DNA of 7,504 nucleotides from an uncultured Rhodanobacter sp. GTDB lineage: Bacteria; Pseudomonadota; Gammaproteobacteria; Xanthomonadales; Rhodanobacteraceae. This document shows, one piece after another, positions 1 through 6,543 of the stretch. Location: assembly GCA_937906285.1 (NCBI GenBank), contig CALCWL010000049.1, positions 1 to 7,504 on the forward strand, written 5' to 3'. The notes under the pieces were generated by a model. It searched no databases and was not told the DNA's origin. It was given only the letters and a program-made list of their open reading frames with translations. The position numbers and the translations under genes were made by a program. The first letter of the stretch is position 1; every line of letters begins with the position of its first letter.

Positions 1-1
1 T

Positions 2-247
2 GAAGTATTGCTCGCCAGTTTTGGGTTGGACCAGGATCGCGGCTTGCTGCGGATAGCGGCAATAGTGCATGCCCTCGACGTTGGGGAAGGCTTCGTAGCC
101 GAATCCAGCGGTTTCGAAGCTGTATTGGCTGGCGCGCGCGAAGGCGCCAAGGATGACGATCAGCTACTGGACAAGATCAGCCTCGTTCTTGATTCGCTGT
201 ATACGCATTTTTCCCGTGATCCCCAGGCTGCTGAAATGCGGAAGTAG
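2..247 (+). CDS. chrB: Chromate resistance regulator ChrB, C-terminal fragment (5' end outside window)
   Basis: The frame is open to the left edge, so only the last 81 codons are visible, ending in TAG at 245-247. The segment ASFGLDQDRGLLRIAAIVHA, then FEAVLAGARE, DDDQLL and a closing VLDSLYTHFS, matches what I know of the C-terminal chromate-resistance domain of ChrB. ChrB is known as a chromate-responsive regulator of chr operons and is needed for full resistance. The DNA-binding N-terminal part would lie upstream of the window. The gene ends 3 bp before the chrA ATG, the usual chrB-chrA order, which supports the assignment. No start can be chosen here; a TTG at position 8 is an internal leucine codon. 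Whether the rest of the gene is intact cannot be seen. Confidence 0.85.
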   Translation, partial: EVLLASFGLDQDRGLLRIAAIVHALDVGEGFVAESSGFEAVLAGAREGAKDDDQLLDKISLVLDSLYTHFSRDPQAAEMRK

Positions 248-250
248 GGA

Positions 251-1435
251 ATGAAGGCGACGGTTCAGCCAGCTCCTTCCGCCCCCTGCTATACCCTATG
301 GGAAATGGTACTGTATATGCTGCGCCTAGGCACCATCGGGTTCGGCGGGCCGGTGGCGCTGGTCGGTTATATGCAGCGGGACCTGGTCGAGGAGCGCAAG
401 TGGATCGCGCCGGAAGACTACAAAGAAGGGCTCGCTCTGGCGCAGCTTGCGCCGGGACCGCTCGCCGCACAGCTCGGAATCTATATGGGGTATGTCCATT
501 ACCGCATCCTCGGCGCGACCCTTGCCGGCCTTGCCTTCGTCATCCCCTCGTTCCTGATGGTCGTTGCGCTGGGTTGGGCCTACGTGCATTTCGGCGGCCT
601 GGCCTGGATGCAGGCAGTCTTTTACGGTGTGGGCGCAGCCGTCATCGGTATTATCGCGATCAGCGCGCAAAAACTAACCGTGAAGAATGTTGGGAAAGAC
701 AAACTGCTATGGGCGATCTATCTACTGTTGGCCATCGTGACGGTTATTACTGAATCGGAAATCGCTTGGTTATTTATCGCTGCCGGCATCCTCGTCTGGT
801 TTCTACGCGCACCGCCAAAATGGCTCAGCAAGGCACCCCTGAATGCTGTCGCACTCACGCAATTGCCCATGGCAGAAGGTTTCGTCGGGACCATCGATGC
901 CTCGCTACTGGCTCAGATCGGATTATTTTTCGCCCATGCCGGTGCATTTGTATTCGGTTCAGGCCTTGCAATCATACCGTTTCTCTATGGCGGAGTAGTC
1001 ACGGAATATCATTGGCTCAGCGAGAAGCAGTTTGTCGATGCGGTGGCTGTCGCCATGATTACACCGGGGCCTGTCGTTATTACGGTCGGGTTCATCGGTT
1101 ATCTTGTCGCCGGCCTGCCGGGTGCATGCATGGCATCGTTCGCCACTTTTCTTCCGTGTTACCTGTTTACGATCATCCCGGCCCCTTACTTCAAGAAATA
1201 TGGCAAGGTGCCCGCAGTTGTCGCCTTTGTGGACGGCATCACCGCTGCCGCGATCGGAGCCATAACCGGTGCGGTGTTCGTGATTGCCAAGCGTTCGATA
1301 ATCGATATTCCCACGGTATTGATAGCCGTGGTTACAATTCTGTTGCTCTGGAAGTTCAAAAAACTGCCAGAACCAATTGTTGTGATTGCGGCAGCGGCCG
1401 TGGGTTTGATTATTTATCCTTTATCATCCCGCTAA
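251..1435 (+). CDS. chrA: Chromate efflux transporter ChrA (two-domain CHR family)
   Basis: This 394-residue inner-membrane protein belongs to the CHR family, whose characterised members export chromate from the cytoplasm. It has the two homologous halves of the long-chain form. The first half carries GFGGP (residues 30-34), then QRDLVEERKWI and LAQLAPGP (63-70). The second carries FGSGLAIIPFL (235-245) and TPGPVVIT (271-278). About ten to twelve hydrophobic stretches are visible, among them roughly 85-110, 118-140, 152-187, 219-247, 262-315, 322-346 and 352-391, with a hydrophilic loop near 188-215 between the halves. The length fits the family. The ATG at 251 is preceded by GGAAG at 240-244, a 6-nt spacing, and lies 3 bp after the chrB stop, so the two are probably cotranscribed and translationally coupled. 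Codons are less GC-biased than in the transposon genes. No chrC or chrF follows; transposon sequence begins about 155 bp downstream. The frame is intact, so activity is plausible. Confidence 0.93.
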   Translation: MKATVQPAPSAPCYTLWEMVLYMLRLGTIGFGGPVALVGYMQRDLVEERKWIAPEDYKEGLALAQLAPGPLAAQLGIYMGYVHYRILGATLAGLAFVIPSFLMVVALGWAYVHFGGLAWMQAVFYGVGAAVIGIIAISAQKLTVKNVGKDKLLWAIYLLLAIVTVITESEIAWLFIAAGILVWFLRAPPKWLSKAPLNAVALTQLPMAEGFVGTIDASLLAQIGLFFAHAGAFVFGSGLAIIPFLYGGVVTEYHWLSEKQFVDAVAVAMITPGPVVITVGFIGYLVAGLPGACMASFATFLPCYLFTIIPAPYFKKYGKVPAVVAFVDGITAAAIGAITGAVFVIAKRSIIDIPTVLIAVVTILLLWKFKKLPEPIVVIAAAAVGLIIYPLSSR

Positions 1436-1591
1436 AGGGGCAGATTGTCCTATTTGATTCCTGTGCCAGTGCTCGTGCCATTCTGTAAGATGCAGCCATA
1501 CGCCAGCAGCCCTTAAAAAAGCGCCGCCACCACAAACTGAATGGATAAGGATTCTCCAAGCAAAGGCAGAGCGAGCCGGACCCTTATGAAT
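1436..1591. other. Gene-free spacer between chrA and the transposon end
   Basis: This stretch is AT-richer than the transposon. I see no open frame with a credible start and family resemblance, no clear rho-independent terminator for chrA, and no tRNA. A short A-tract lies near 1515-1521 (ttaaaaaagc) without a convincing stem. Its last bases include GACCCT at 1579-1584, which is the inverse of AGGGTC at the start of the terminal repeat (1593-1598). It is presumably flanking DNA that was the insertion target. If insertion made the usual 5-bp target duplication, the left copy would be TGAAT at 1587-1591; the partner copy is outside the window. Confidence 0.4.
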
Positions 1592-1638
1592 GAGGGTCGG
1601 CAGGGATTCGTGTAAAAAACAGCCAAAAGTGAGCTAAC
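1592..1638 (+). repeat. Candidate left terminal inverted repeat of the transposon
   Basis: Read inward, the sequence starts GAGGGTCGGCAGGG, continues through an A-rich middle (tgtaaaaaac) and ends GTGAGCTAAC. Tn3-family ends typically start with GGGG(TC) and finish with a TAAG-like motif after roughly 38-48 bp, and this 47-bp segment has that layout. It also resembles, from memory, the terminal repeats reported for TnXax1 and the TAL-effector cassettes of Xanthomonas. It is oriented correctly to be the end nearer the 3' side of tnpA. The inner limit is uncertain, since repeats in this group can be longer. The matching right copy is outside the window, so inverted repetition cannot be shown here. 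Confidence 0.6.
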
Positions 1639-1797
1639 GCATTGGGATGATTGCCATTTTCGAGGCCACGCTATCGCCTCGGCATGCTTCATCTGTTGAT
1701 GTGGCTGCAATCGCCGTCGCGTGTCTCGACTTCTGCGACGCCGACTCCGTACAGTGCTCGCGCGGTCGGACCTCCCCCCTGTGGTCCGCCTGCCACT

Positions 1798-1834
1798 GAC
1801 GGGCCGGCGCCCCTGTGCCGGCCCGTCGTTCTTT
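1798..1834 (+). terminator. Strong hairpin followed by a short T-rich run, likely rho-independent terminator
   Basis: GACGGGCCGGC at 1798-1808 pairs perfectly with GCCGGCCCGTC at 1817-1827 around an 8-nt loop, an 11-bp GC-rich stem. On the plus strand the stem is followed by GTTCTTT, a modest T-rich tract; the minus-strand side has no T run. It would stop plus-strand transcription coming from the transposon edge or from chrA before it reaches the antitoxin-like gene. There is no intact plus-strand gene immediately upstream inside the element. Confidence 0.55.
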
Positions 1835-1835
1835 C

Positions 1836-1849
1836 CGACGAGCTCGTCG
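1836..1849. promoter_or_regulatory. Perfect 14-bp palindrome, possible operator of the antitoxin-like gene
   Basis: CGACGAGCTCGTCG is self-complementary over its full length and lies 66 bp upstream of the GTG at 1916. Type II toxin-antitoxin operons are usually autoregulated through palindromes in this position. That it is such an operator is inference; GC-rich DNA yields palindromes of this kind by chance more often than balanced DNA does. Confidence 0.3.
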
Positions 1850-1915
1850 ACCTTCTTAGAACATCGTTCCGACGGCTGATAAGCTCGCTCCGGAATAGGC
1901 ATCGAGGAGTGATGC

Positions 1916-2098
1916 GTGGTCGACCGCTGCCCTCTCACTGCTGAGTGCGAGCATTGGCTTCGCACCGAGGTCGCCGCGGCCTATGACGCCCTCAAGGCAG
2001 CCCCCTCGCGTGGCTTGACCATTGATGAGGTGCGGGCCGACCTTGCCAACGCCCGTCGCGAGCGCAAAGCACCGGCGCCGCGCGAGGGCAATCCTTGA
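1916..2098 (+). CDS. Small antitoxin-like protein (ParD/RelB type, C-terminal region), apparently without its toxin
   Basis: This 60-residue product contains EHWLRTEVAAAYDALKA (residues 12-28), then PSRGLTIDEVRADLANARRE (30-49). That pattern resembles the toxin-binding C-terminal part of small type II antitoxins that pair with ParE/RelE-like toxins. The GTG at 1916 is the only possible start, because a TGA lies two codons upstream at 1910-1912. AGGAG at 1905-1909 gives a 6-nt spacing and supports translation. At 60 residues it is short for ParD, and I see no ribbon-helix-helix N-terminus, so it may be a truncated or compact form. One base after the stop comes ATG CAT TAC ACC (M-H-Y-T), which resembles the first codons of some ParE toxins. 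That frame then runs antisense to the tnpA 3' end and stops after about 26 codons. The toxin appears to have been replaced or lost. Toxin-antitoxin pairs are known passengers close to Tn3-family transposition genes. Family placement is from motif memory only. Confidence 0.55.
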   Translation: MVDRCPLTAECEHWLRTEVAAAYDALKAAPSRGLTIDEVRADLANARRERKAPAPREGNP

Positions 2099-2104
2099 TA
2101 TGCA

Positions 2105-5098
2105 TTACACCGCCGCGGCCTCCAGGATCCGCCTAGAGAAGTCGATCGGCGCCACTTCGCGCTTGAGATCCAGGGTGTAGTCCCCGAACCGATTGATGTG
2201 GCTAGTCCGGTACGGCGACAGCCCGGCCAACACTTCCGGGCTGATGTTAGCGCCGTCCTGCCGCAGCTCCGCCAGCACGCGGGTCATCTGCTCGACGTTG
2301 TGCAGGATCACCAGGTTGGCCACCAACTGGTTGTAACGCACGATCTTGCGCTGCTCGTGCTGGACGTTCTCGGCGATGATGCCTTCCCCACCGAAGAACG
2401 CCCACTTGACGAAGCCGTTGAACTCCTCGCTCTTGTTGGTGGCGGCGTGGATGGTCTTGCGCACCTCGACGTCGTCGATGTAGCGCAGCAGGAACAACGT
2501 GCGTACCGCCTTGCCCAGTTCGCGGAAAGCCCAGTACAGCTTGTTCTTGCGGCTGTAGGTGCCGAGCCGGCGCAGGATCGTCGAGGCGGTGATCTTCCCC
2601 AGCTTGATCGAGATGGCGACCCGCAGCATGTCGTGCAGATGGGTCTCGATCAGCTTCCAATCGAGGCTGTCGCCGAACAGCGCCTGGATGTTTTCGTACG
2701 TCCGCCCCGGTTCCGGCCGGGAGAACACCAGGTCCTTGATGTTGCGGATCCGCGGCATGAGGTTGATGCCAAGCAAGTGGGCCAGCCCGAACACCGGGAA
2801 GCTCTGCGCCTGGGTGTCGCCGTGCACCGTGTCTGGTTGGATATCCGAACGGTTGGCCAGCAGCCCGTCGAGGATGTAGACCGCCTCATGCACGCCGCAC
2901 GGAATGAAGTGGCTGAACAACGCGATGTACTTGTCGGACACGTGGTAGTAACCGATGCCGCCATAGCCGCCGTAGCGGATGTGGTATTCCGACAGCAGGT
3001 TCTGCTCGTAGACGCTCCACTTCGTGCCGTCGGCCGAGGCGCTCTTGCCGCTGCCCCAATAACCCGGCAGCTCGAACTTGTTGTACAGATTGATCACCTC
3101 GACGATCGCCTTGTCGAGCGTTTCGTCGGTGACGTATTTCAGGTTCAACCAGGCGATCTGGCGCCGGCTGAAGCCCTTGACCGAACGTGCAGTCTGGGTC
3201 GGCCCCAGATTGCAGCCGTAGCAGAACAACGTGGTGATCACTCGCCGCAGCAGGTCGTCGACCCGCGCGTCGGTGCCGGCGATCGGCCGGAAGTGCACGT
3301 GCAGGTCCAGCCAACGGGTGGTGTCGACCAGCACGTCGACGATGCTGGTGGGCGACAGGCGTTCGGTAATCGCGCTATCCACCGCGGCGATCGCCTGGGT
3401 CACCTGGGCGCCCTGCAGGCGCTTGAGCACCAGCCGCCCGTCGACCAAGCTGGCGTGCAGGTTGTCCGAGAACCGCGCATCCACGGCATCGGCCAACGTC
3501 GTCAGCTCCGTGCGCAGGCCCTGCACGAAATCCGCCGCGTCGGTGGCAATGCCCGACACCTCGCCGTAGGCGTCCAGTTCCTGCGCGAACGTCGCCTCGT
3601 CGACCAGCTGCTCGCGGTAGTCGTCATAGCGCTCGCCGTGCGGGATGTACAGGTCGCCAGATTTGAGTTCGTCCTTGATCTGCGCCAGCACCGCCAGTTC
3701 GAAATACTTGCGGTGGATCCAGCCGGGGCTGGCGGCGGCCAAGGCCTTGGGCAACACATGCTTGCGCCAAGGCGCCGATAGCCAAGTCAGGTCGGTAGTC
3801 ACGTCCAGCCCCAAACCGGCCGCGTCGACCGCCTCGCGGCGCTGGCTGCGCAGCGCGAGCACGGCGTCAATCATGCGCTCCATGCTCGGGTCCTGGCTGG
3901 CGGCCCGCAAACCCATGATCTCCAGACAGTTGAACAGCAGCGGGCGCATCGTCCCGTACGGCGCCAGCAGGAACGGCAGGTAGTTGCGACCGGCGTAGGC
4001 CAGGTGTTCATCGCACTCCGCCTTCAGCAGGCCGATGTCGGCGATCAGCACGCCCTCGATTGCGTCCACGCGCTGGGTGTCGGTGCCCTCGACCTCATAG
4101 GCCTGCAGGATCTCGCGGAGCTGGCCGATCAGCGCATCGGCGCGCTTGCTGTGTTCGAGCTGGTAGGCGATCAGCTTCTGCTGCGCGGTGTTCTCCAGGT
4201 TCTGGATCAAGCGGATGAACAGGTCGGCGGCATCGTCGAGTGTCTTGCGGTACTGCGAACGAATGAAAATCGCGGCCAGCGCGTAGCGCTTGACCGGGAG
4301 CAGTTCGGCGAGCTCGCTGGCATCGAGCGCGCGGGCCATCGCCCGGAACTGCTTGAGCTTGGGGACCGAGACATCGATCGGCGGCAGTTGCTCGGCCAAG
4401 GTGCGCAGGCGCTGGATGTGCTGCAGGTAATGGCGCACCTCCTTGTTGGTCGGCCGCTTGGGCTCGCGCTTGAGCGCGTGCCAACCGCTGTGGTGGCTGC
4501 CCGGCGGCGTCAGCAGCAAGTCATCGATCAGCACCCGCATCGCCGGCGTCAGCGCGTTCGTGATCTGGCGGTAGTGCGCGTCGTGGACCTGTTCGCGGGC
4601 GGCGATCGCGAGGCGTTCGAGCGTGCTGAACGCCGGCAGCTCAAAGCGGTGATGCACGAGCTCTTCGAGCATCACGTTCACGATGTCGGGCACGATGTGT
4701 TTGGTCTGCGCCGCCGTTTCGGCCACGGTGCCCAGCCAGTTGCGTCCGGCGTCGTCGAGCGGACGGACATTGAGGAACGACCGCAGCTGGGCCAGGTGCC
4801 CGCGCTTGCCGCCGGACGCGTCGTAGCTCGCCAACTTGTCGGCCGGCACGCGGCGCATGCCGATCGCCCGGGCCACGTGCTGCACGATGCGTTCGGGCAC
4901 ATCGGCCAACATTGTGAAATAACCTAGGCGCTGGAACAGTTTCAGGTGCAGCAGCAGCGCCAGCCGAGTGGCCGGGCCGGTGGTGATGCCCCGGACGCAC
5001 TGCAGCTCGGCCACGGTGGGCGTGTAGATGTCCTGCAATTCTTTGGCGGTGGGATCGGGCTTGAGGCGCGGATAGGCGGTTTCGTGCAGCGTCGTCAT
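2105..5098 (-). CDS. tnpA: Tn3-family DDE transposase TnpA (Tn4651/TnXax1 type)
   Basis: This 997-residue protein binds the terminal repeats and catalyses replicative transposition, giving a cointegrate. Its length is typical of Tn3-family transposases. The N-terminal region (about 1-600) is the DNA-binding and linker part. The RNase-H-like catalytic core follows, with SADGTKWS giving D690, HGDTQAQS giving D761 and NKSEEFNGF giving E891, close in position to the catalytic triad of Tn3 TnpA. The C-terminus has the family signature LSPYRTSHINRFGDYTLDL (960-978). I chose the ATG at 5098 (MTTLHETAYP) because the only extension, to a TTG at 5146, would overlap tnpS and lacks a better start. The tnpS stop lies 7 bp upstream, so the two genes are probably an operon with coupled translation; a ribosome-binding site is weak here (GGGA or GAG only). 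No frameshift or internal stop is seen. The stop codon is 6 bp from the end of the convergent antitoxin-like gene, unusually tight. Confidence 0.95.
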   Translation of the reverse strand: MTTLHETAYPRLKPDPTAKELQDIYTPTVAELQCVRGITTGPATRLALLLHLKLFQRLGYFTMLADVPERIVQHVARAIGMRRVPADKLASYDASGGKRGHLAQLRSFLNVRPLDDAGRNWLGTVAETAAQTKHIVPDIVNVMLEELVHHRFELPAFSTLERLAIAAREQVHDAHYRQITNALTPAMRVLIDDLLLTPPGSHHSGWHALKREPKRPTNKEVRHYLQHIQRLRTLAEQLPPIDVSVPKLKQFRAMARALDASELAELLPVKRYALAAIFIRSQYRKTLDDAADLFIRLIQNLENTAQQKLIAYQLEHSKRADALIGQLREILQAYEVEGTDTQRVDAIEGVLIADIGLLKAECDEHLAYAGRNYLPFLLAPYGTMRPLLFNCLEIMGLRAASQDPSMERMIDAVLALRSQRREAVDAAGLGLDVTTDLTWLSAPWRKHVLPKALAAASPGWIHRKYFELAVLAQIKDELKSGDLYIPHGERYDDYREQLVDEATFAQELDAYGEVSGIATDAADFVQGLRTELTTLADAVDARFSDNLHASLVDGRLVLKRLQGAQVTQAIAAVDSAITERLSPTSIVDVLVDTTRWLDLHVHFRPIAGTDARVDDLLRRVITTLFCYGCNLGPTQTARSVKGFSRRQIAWLNLKYVTDETLDKAIVEVINLYNKFELPGYWGSGKSASADGTKWSVYEQNLLSEYHIRYGGYGGIGYYHVSDKYIALFSHFIPCGVHEAVYILDGLLANRSDIQPDTVHGDTQAQSFPVFGLAHLLGINLMPRIRNIKDLVFSRPEPGRTYENIQALFGDSLDWKLIETHLHDMLRVAISIKLGKITASTILRRLGTYSRKNKLYWAFRELGKAVRTLFLLRYIDDVEVRKTIHAATNKSEEFNGFVKWAFFGGEGIIAENVQHEQRKIVRYNQLVANLVILHNVEQMTRVLAELRQDGANISPEVLAGLSPYRTSHINRFGDYTLDLKREVAPIDFSRRILEAAAV

Positions 5099-5105
5099 GC
5101 GCAAC

Positions 5106-6380
5106 TCAGTCCCAATGGCGGCCGCCTGCTTCGTCGCGCAAGGCAACGGCGAGGAAGCACTGGTGGTTGTCGGCGATCCGGTGCATCTCGTCGATCAGCA
5201 TCGCGATGATTTCTTCCAGCGCTGCATCGTCGTCTGCGGCGATCGCCAGGCGGTAACGCGTGCCCTCGGCGTCGAGCCGCTGCGCCTGGTGGGGGTGCAG
5301 GCAGATTTGCTCGATCAATCGATGGGCCTTGGCCAGACCGCGCACGCGCGGGGTAAACCGGGTCAGTGTGATGGTGGCCTCGACCGTCGTGCTCGGCACT
5401 GGCGCAGCCGCCGGCGCCGGCAGCGCCAGGCGCGGTGGCGTGGTCGGCGGCAGGCTCGCTTCGATGCGCTGACGGGCGAACGGATCGGCCCCGTCGAGGT
5501 AGCGCATCGCCGAATTCACGTCGCACCAGCCGACGTACTCCATCAGCGCCTTTACGTCCCAGCCGTTGGCGTTGGCCCAGCCAGCGAAGCCGCGACGCAG
5601 CGAGTGGCTGCTGTAGTCGTCGGGCGAGGCCAGTCCGGCCTCGCGGAAGATCCGCCGCAGCAGGCGCACCAGGCTGTTGGGGTGCAGCGGCGTGGCGGCG
5701 ACCCCGGCCCACTGGTCGACCGCGCGGAACAGCGGGCCTTCGTGGAGATCGGCCGCCGCGATCCAGGCCGAGGTCGCAGCGACCGGACACCAGCGCGACA
5801 GCGCCGGCACCTTGTAGGTCCGTCCGGCGTGCTGGCGGTCGCCCTTGCTGTGCGACAGGAAGCAGGTCATGCCTTCGCCGGGCACCAAGCGTAGGTCCTG
5901 CACCTGCAGGCGAACCAATTCGTCGCCGCGGAAGCCGCGCCAGAAGCCCAGCAGCACCAGGGCGCGATCGCGCAGGTGCCGGAGCCGGCCGGCCGGATCG
6001 CCGCGCGTGCCGGCCGTGGCCGCGGCGCCGTCGAGCCAGTCCACGACCTGACCCAGCTGCGCGAGCTGCAGCGGCGTGGCGCGCTTCTCTTGGTTCGGGT
6101 GCAGCGTCTGGATGCCCTTGAGCACCTTGCGTACGACCGGCGCCCGCGTCGGGTCGGCGAAGCCATGCGCGTGGTGCCACTGGGCGAGGGCCGCGAGCCG
6201 GTGCTTGAGGGTGTTGAGCGCCAGCTTGCCGGCGTAGGCGGCCAGGTAGCGCGCCACCTGATCGGCGGTCGCCGGCAGATGCCCGCCCCAATCGACCTCG
6301 AAGTGACGGGTCGCCCCTGCGTACGCGCGCTCGGTGTTGGCGCGGGTCGCCGCATCCAGGTACTGCTCGACCGTGTTCAT
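5106..6380 (-). CDS. tnpS: Tyrosine recombinase TnpS, cointegrate resolvase, with long C-terminal extension
   Basis: The product has 424 residues. Residues about 1-100 form the SAM-like core-binding domain (TERAYAGATRHFEVDW, then a helical segment). The catalytic domain shows R151 (GFRGDEL), K179 (SHSKGD), H259 and R262 (HSLRRGF), W285 (VGWCD) and the nucleophile Y294 (AMRYL), a full R-K-H-R-W-Y set. Tryptophan in the usual second-histidine position is also found in Cre. After Y294 most family members end within a few dozen residues, but this one continues about 130. There is a Pro/Ala-rich linker (about 310-333), then a predicted helical tail of unknown function ending RHWD. In the Tn4651 group this enzyme recombines two copies of rst to separate a cointegrate. 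The ATG at 6380 (MNTVEQYL) is preceded by GAGGA at a 9-nt spacing. The frame is open upstream to 6578, but that would read through the resolution site and is not favoured. It is followed 7 bp later by tnpA and faces tnpT across 221 bp. Confidence 0.92.
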   Translation of the reverse strand: MNTVEQYLDAATRANTERAYAGATRHFEVDWGGHLPATADQVARYLAAYAGKLALNTLKHRLAALAQWHHAHGFADPTRAPVVRKVLKGIQTLHPNQEKRATPLQLAQLGQVVDWLDGAAATAGTRGDPAGRLRHLRDRALVLLGFWRGFRGDELVRLQVQDLRLVPGEGMTCFLSHSKGDRQHAGRTYKVPALSRWCPVAATSAWIAAADLHEGPLFRAVDQWAGVAATPLHPNSLVRLLRRIFREAGLASPDDYSSHSLRRGFAGWANANGWDVKALMEYVGWCDVNSAMRYLDGADPFARQRIEASLPPTTPPRLALPAPAAAPVPSTTVEATITLTRFTPRVRGLAKAHRLIEQICLHPHQAQRLDAEGTRYRLAIAADDDAALEEIIAMLIDEMHRIADNHQCFLAVALRDEAGGRHWD

Positions 6381-6480
6381 ACGTGTGTTCCTCGCGGAGC
6401 CGCACCGTGGGCGCGACGAATCGCCCTGCGACCTGGGTTTCGTACCGCTTCGGGCCGACTCTACCCCAATTCCGCGGCTA

Positions 6481-6509
6481 AGGCGGGATAATTCCACATT
6501 ATCCCGCCT
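6481..6509. repeat. Perfect 12-bp inverted repeat with 5-bp spacer, candidate TnpS core crossover site
   Basis: AGGCGGGATAAT at 6481-6492 and ATTATCCCGCCT at 6498-6509 are exact reverse complements around TCCAC. Tyrosine recombinases bind inverted half-sites of about 11-13 bp flanking a 5- to 9-bp central region where strands are exchanged, so arm length, symmetry and spacer all fit. It lies about 100 bp upstream of the tnpS start, inside the tnpS-tnpT gap. A transcriptional hairpin is the alternative, but there is no T-tract after it on either strand. Confidence 0.65.
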
Positions 6510-6543
6510 CATAGCTCCGCCTTCAGACCCTTGTTGCGGCGTG

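Larger units (their letters stand above)
1639..1915. other. Structured leader between terminal repeat and antitoxin-like gene
   Basis: No supported gene is seen in this stretch; short frames across it on both strands have no recognisable family features. It holds two hairpins (arms 1767-1772/1783-1788 and 1798-1808/1817-1827), a perfect 14-bp palindrome (1836-1849), and the likely promoter and ribosome-binding site for the gene starting at 1916. The part from 1639 to about 1760 shows nothing identifiable and may be degraded cargo or the tail of a lost gene that the hairpin at 1798-1827 once terminated. Confidence 0.4.

Noticed and set aside
1437..1475. GGGG just after chrA as the transposon's left end
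   Set aside because: The following bases do not look like a Tn3-family repeat and no TAAG-like inner edge falls 38-48 bp inward. The sequence at 1592 fits much better.
1631..1645. GAGCTAACGC as an integron attC core site
   Set aside because: There is no matching GTTRRRY partner at a plausible distance and no integron gene. The motif is better explained as the inner end of a Tn3-type terminal repeat.
1859..1869. GAAC-ATC-GTTC as a LexA-type SOS box
   Set aside because: The 3-bp spacing does not fit the known LexA boxes with these half-sites, and 4-bp arms are common by chance.
1513..1965. Open frames across 1513-1965 on both strands (150 aa minus, 97 aa plus)
   Set aside because: They run across the terminal repeat and hairpins, have Arg/Ser/Pro-rich low-complexity products and lack ribosome-binding support.
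2198..3781. A 527-codon open frame on the plus strand opposite tnpA (and another of 307 codons at 4004-4927)
   Set aside because: Both are antisense to a transposase with conserved catalytic motifs. The composition is low-complexity, rich in Val, Arg, Gln, Asp and His, as expected from complementing GC-biased codons, and no family resemblance is visible.
5099..5146. Longer tnpA start at a TTG (5146)
   Set aside because: It would overlap the tnpS coding end by 41 bp with a rare start codon, whereas MTTLHETAYP at an ATG gives the usual Tn3-family length.
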